In this document: one piece after another, positions 62,624 through 64,000 of the stretch
Position numbering within the stretch: position 1 is the first letter of the stretch
Layout of the letters: every line of letters starts with the position of its first letter
Assembly (NCBI GenBank): GCA_963768165.1
Contig: CAVYHJ010000011.1
Span: forward strand, 1 to 64,000
Length of the DNA stretch: 64,000 bases
Source: CAVYHJ01 sp963768165 [NCBI: uncultured bacterium]
Lineage (GTDB): Bacteria > UBP4 > UBA4092
Reading direction: 5' to 3'
Made by a program: the position numbers and the translations under genes
The notes under the pieces: model-generated
What the model was told of the DNA's origin: nothing
The model's input: only the letters and a program-made list of their open reading frames with translations
Database searches by the model: none

Positions 62624-63240
62624 GATTGTAAATCAGATTCCGCCTTTTCCGTGGACGGGCTGAATGCGAGATCGCTGCTATCTCCCTCCGGCGTTTGAGT
62701 CGGAGTAACGGCAGTGAGTGTCAATTCATCGAGAGTGGGCAGATCGTTTAAATTCTTTAAGCCGAATTGGTCAAGAAATTCCGGTGTAGTGCCGTAAAGA
62801 AGAGGCCGCCCGACGACTTCTTTTCGACCTACGACTTTGATGAGTTTCCGTTCCATCAGGGTTTGAAGAACACCACCGCAATCTACACCCCGGATGACTT
62901 CAATCTCCGCCCGGACGAGGGGTTGGCGGTAGGCAATGACCGCTAGGGTTTCAATTCCCGCTTTTGTCAACCTAAGATTTTGTTTGGAGACAACAAGTTT
63001 TTGAACCCATTCGGCGAATTGGGGTTTGGTCATTAGTCGGTATCCATGGGCAATTTCCACCAATTGTACCGCTCGGGGAGAATTCTCGAATTCTTCCTGC
63101 AATTCTTTGAGCCATTGCTTAACCGTTTTCTCCTCCGCTCCGTCCAACACATCGCGGATTTGTTTGAGAGTCAACGGTTCACTGCTCACAAATAAAAGAG
63201 ATTCGATAATTGTTTTCGCCTGTTCTGGTGAATAGTTCAT
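62620..63240 (-). CDS. scpB: Segregation and condensation protein B
   Basis: 206 residues: two winged-helix domains, QAKTIIESLLFVSSEPLTLKQIRDVLDG, YRLMTKPQFAEWVQKLV, LTKAGIETLAVIAYRQPLVRAEIEVIRGVDCGGVLQTLMERKLIKVVGRKEVVGRPLLYGTTPEFLDQFGL. It bridges SMC-ScpA for chromosome condensation. The Ser/Glu-rich tail is a common addition. It overlaps the O-antigen ligase-like gene; scpA is not in the window. Confidence 0.94.
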   Translation of the reverse strand: MNYSPEQAKTIIESLLFVSSEPLTLKQIRDVLDGAEEKTVKQWLKELQEEFENSPRAVQLVEIAHGYRLMTKPQFAEWVQKLVVSKQNLRLTKAGIETLAVIAYRQPLVRAEIEVIRGVDCGGVLQTLMERKLIKVVGRKEVVGRPLLYGTTPEFLDQFGLKNLNDLPTLDELTLTAVTPTQTPEGDSSDLAFSPSTEKAESDLQS

Positions 63241-63329
63241 AATATTTTATCTTTCAATTGATATTTTAGAATCAATCATTGTATCAAGGAATACCTACCC
63301 TGACAATGCCATGTTACAATACTCGTAAT

Positions 63330-64000
63330 ATGCGAATTATCGTGGATTTACACCTTCATTCCAAATATTCCCGCGCGACCAGCAAAGACTTGGACTTGGA
63401 ACATGTCAGTCAATGGTGCAAGTGGAAAGGCATTACGGTTGTAGGTACGGGAGATATTACCCATCCTATCTGGACAGCAGAATTAAAAGGAAAACTCAAA
63501 CCCACGGATACCGGTCTTTTTGAATATCAAAGCATGCATTTCATGCTAACAGGTGAAATCAACCAAATTTATTCCCAAGGGGACAGGGGGAGACGAATTC
63601 ATAATGTTCTGCATGTTCCGAGTTTTGAAATCCTAGATAAGTTGAATAGTCAATTGGCGAAGTATGGAAATCTGAGTGCAGATGGAAGACCTATCCTTTC
63701 GATTAACTGTATAGATTTGGTAATACTTTGCAAGGATATTTCACCGGATATTCATATCATCCCCGCTCACGCCTGGACACCCTGGTACTCTATCTTCGGC
63801 GCGTTTTCCGGGTTTGATTCCATAGATGAATGTTTTGGTGATCAAGTCAAATATATTCACGCTATCGAGACGGGATTATCCAGCGACCCGCCCATGAACT
63901 GGCGTTGGTCAGCGCTTGACCGGTTCGTCATGGTTTCTAATTCAGATGCTCATTCTCCATCCAAACTTGGGCGAGAAGCCAATGTTTTTGATACGGCATT
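63330..64000 (+). CDS. PHP-domain endonuclease Q-like protein, 3' end missing
   Basis: About 223 residues to the window edge, ATG 63330. DLHLHSKYSRATSKDLDLEHVSQWCKWKGI, VVGTGDITHPIWTAEL, LTGEINQIYSQGD, IIPAHAWTPWYSIFGAFSGFDSIDECFGD, ETGLSSDPPMNWRWSALD and SNSDAHSPSKLGREANVF match the EndoQ family, which nicks DNA 5' of deaminated bases. PHP metal ligands (HLHS, GD, E, H, D) are intact. It diverges from scpB. EndoQ is patchy in bacteria. Confidence 0.85.
   Translation, partial: MRIIVDLHLHSKYSRATSKDLDLEHVSQWCKWKGITVVGTGDITHPIWTAELKGKLKPTDTGLFEYQSMHFMLTGEINQIYSQGDRGRRIHNVLHVPSFEILDKLNSQLAKYGNLSADGRPILSINCIDLVILCKDISPDIHIIPAHAWTPWYSIFGAFSGFDSIDECFGDQVKYIHAIETGLSSDPPMNWRWSALDRFVMVSNSDAHSPSKLGREANVFDTA

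Overview
The window looks like the chromosome of an unidentified, moderately AT-rich diderm bacterium, possibly a candidate-phylum lineage. Supporting this are an Mla-type lipid ABC transporter pair, a HtrA/HtpX envelope protease group, PilT with a type II/IV pseudopilin, the DapL shortcut to meso-diaminopimelate, and a widely spaced mixture of housekeeping genes and small accessory modules. No gene fixes the phylum; this is inference from gene content.

Layout. 1-3.8 kb is a mobile patch: an IS3-family element reaching the left edge, two paralogous ribbon-helix-helix regulators, an IS1-like one-ORF transposase and a proteasome-like Ntn-hydrolase. 3.8-7.0 kb holds a small membrane protein, a pseudopilin and an ECF sigma/FecR-type anti-sigma pair. 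7.3-14.7 kb is mostly housekeeping: a glycolipid glycosyltransferase, pilT, dapL, folK-panB, trxA, and a DUF4340/DUF192 pair. 14.8-32 kb is an accessory region rich in toxin-antitoxin and nuclease genes: MNT/HEPN, a HNH nuclease, a DUF5618 protein, ankyrin repeats, a PIN fusion, yefM-yoeB, a Panacea-type antitoxin with a RelE-like toxin and a third small gene, a ParB-like protein and an HsdR-N-like protein. It is interrupted by an ABC-2 exporter operon and two tandem glgC paralogs. 32-42 kb is a leftward housekeeping block: argD, argF, a CofE-like ligase, an NtrC-type regulator, gyrB and gyrA.

At 42.2-42.85 kb there is a single integron-like gene cassette with a full attC-like site upstream and half a site downstream, with no integrase in view. 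Then come eda with a structured leader, a 29-residue basic ORF, and a leftward block: tRNA-Gln, prs, rplY, pth, rpsF, ssb, rpsR, rplI, dnaB, mlaE, mlaF. 51.4-64 kb holds a DUF1835 gene, a large membrane protein, a 0.9 kb intergenic region full of palindromes, a receiver protein, htpX, htrA, an NtrY-like kinase, an O-antigen-ligase/TPR protein, scpB and the start of an EndoQ-like PHP nuclease.

Intergenic DNA is populated by several short hairpin repeat families. One (arms near GTATCGGGAAT/ATTCCCGACGC, at least nine copies) shows compensatory base changes between copies. Another 18-base palindrome also occurs in frame inside the ParB-like gene. The most distinctive observations are the attC cassette, the dispersed hairpins, the three-gene Panacea module, the yefM-yoeB pair sitting between a gene and a copy of that gene's 3' end, and a leaderless autoregulated ribbon-helix-helix gene. 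All family names come from reading the sequences; no database search was run.
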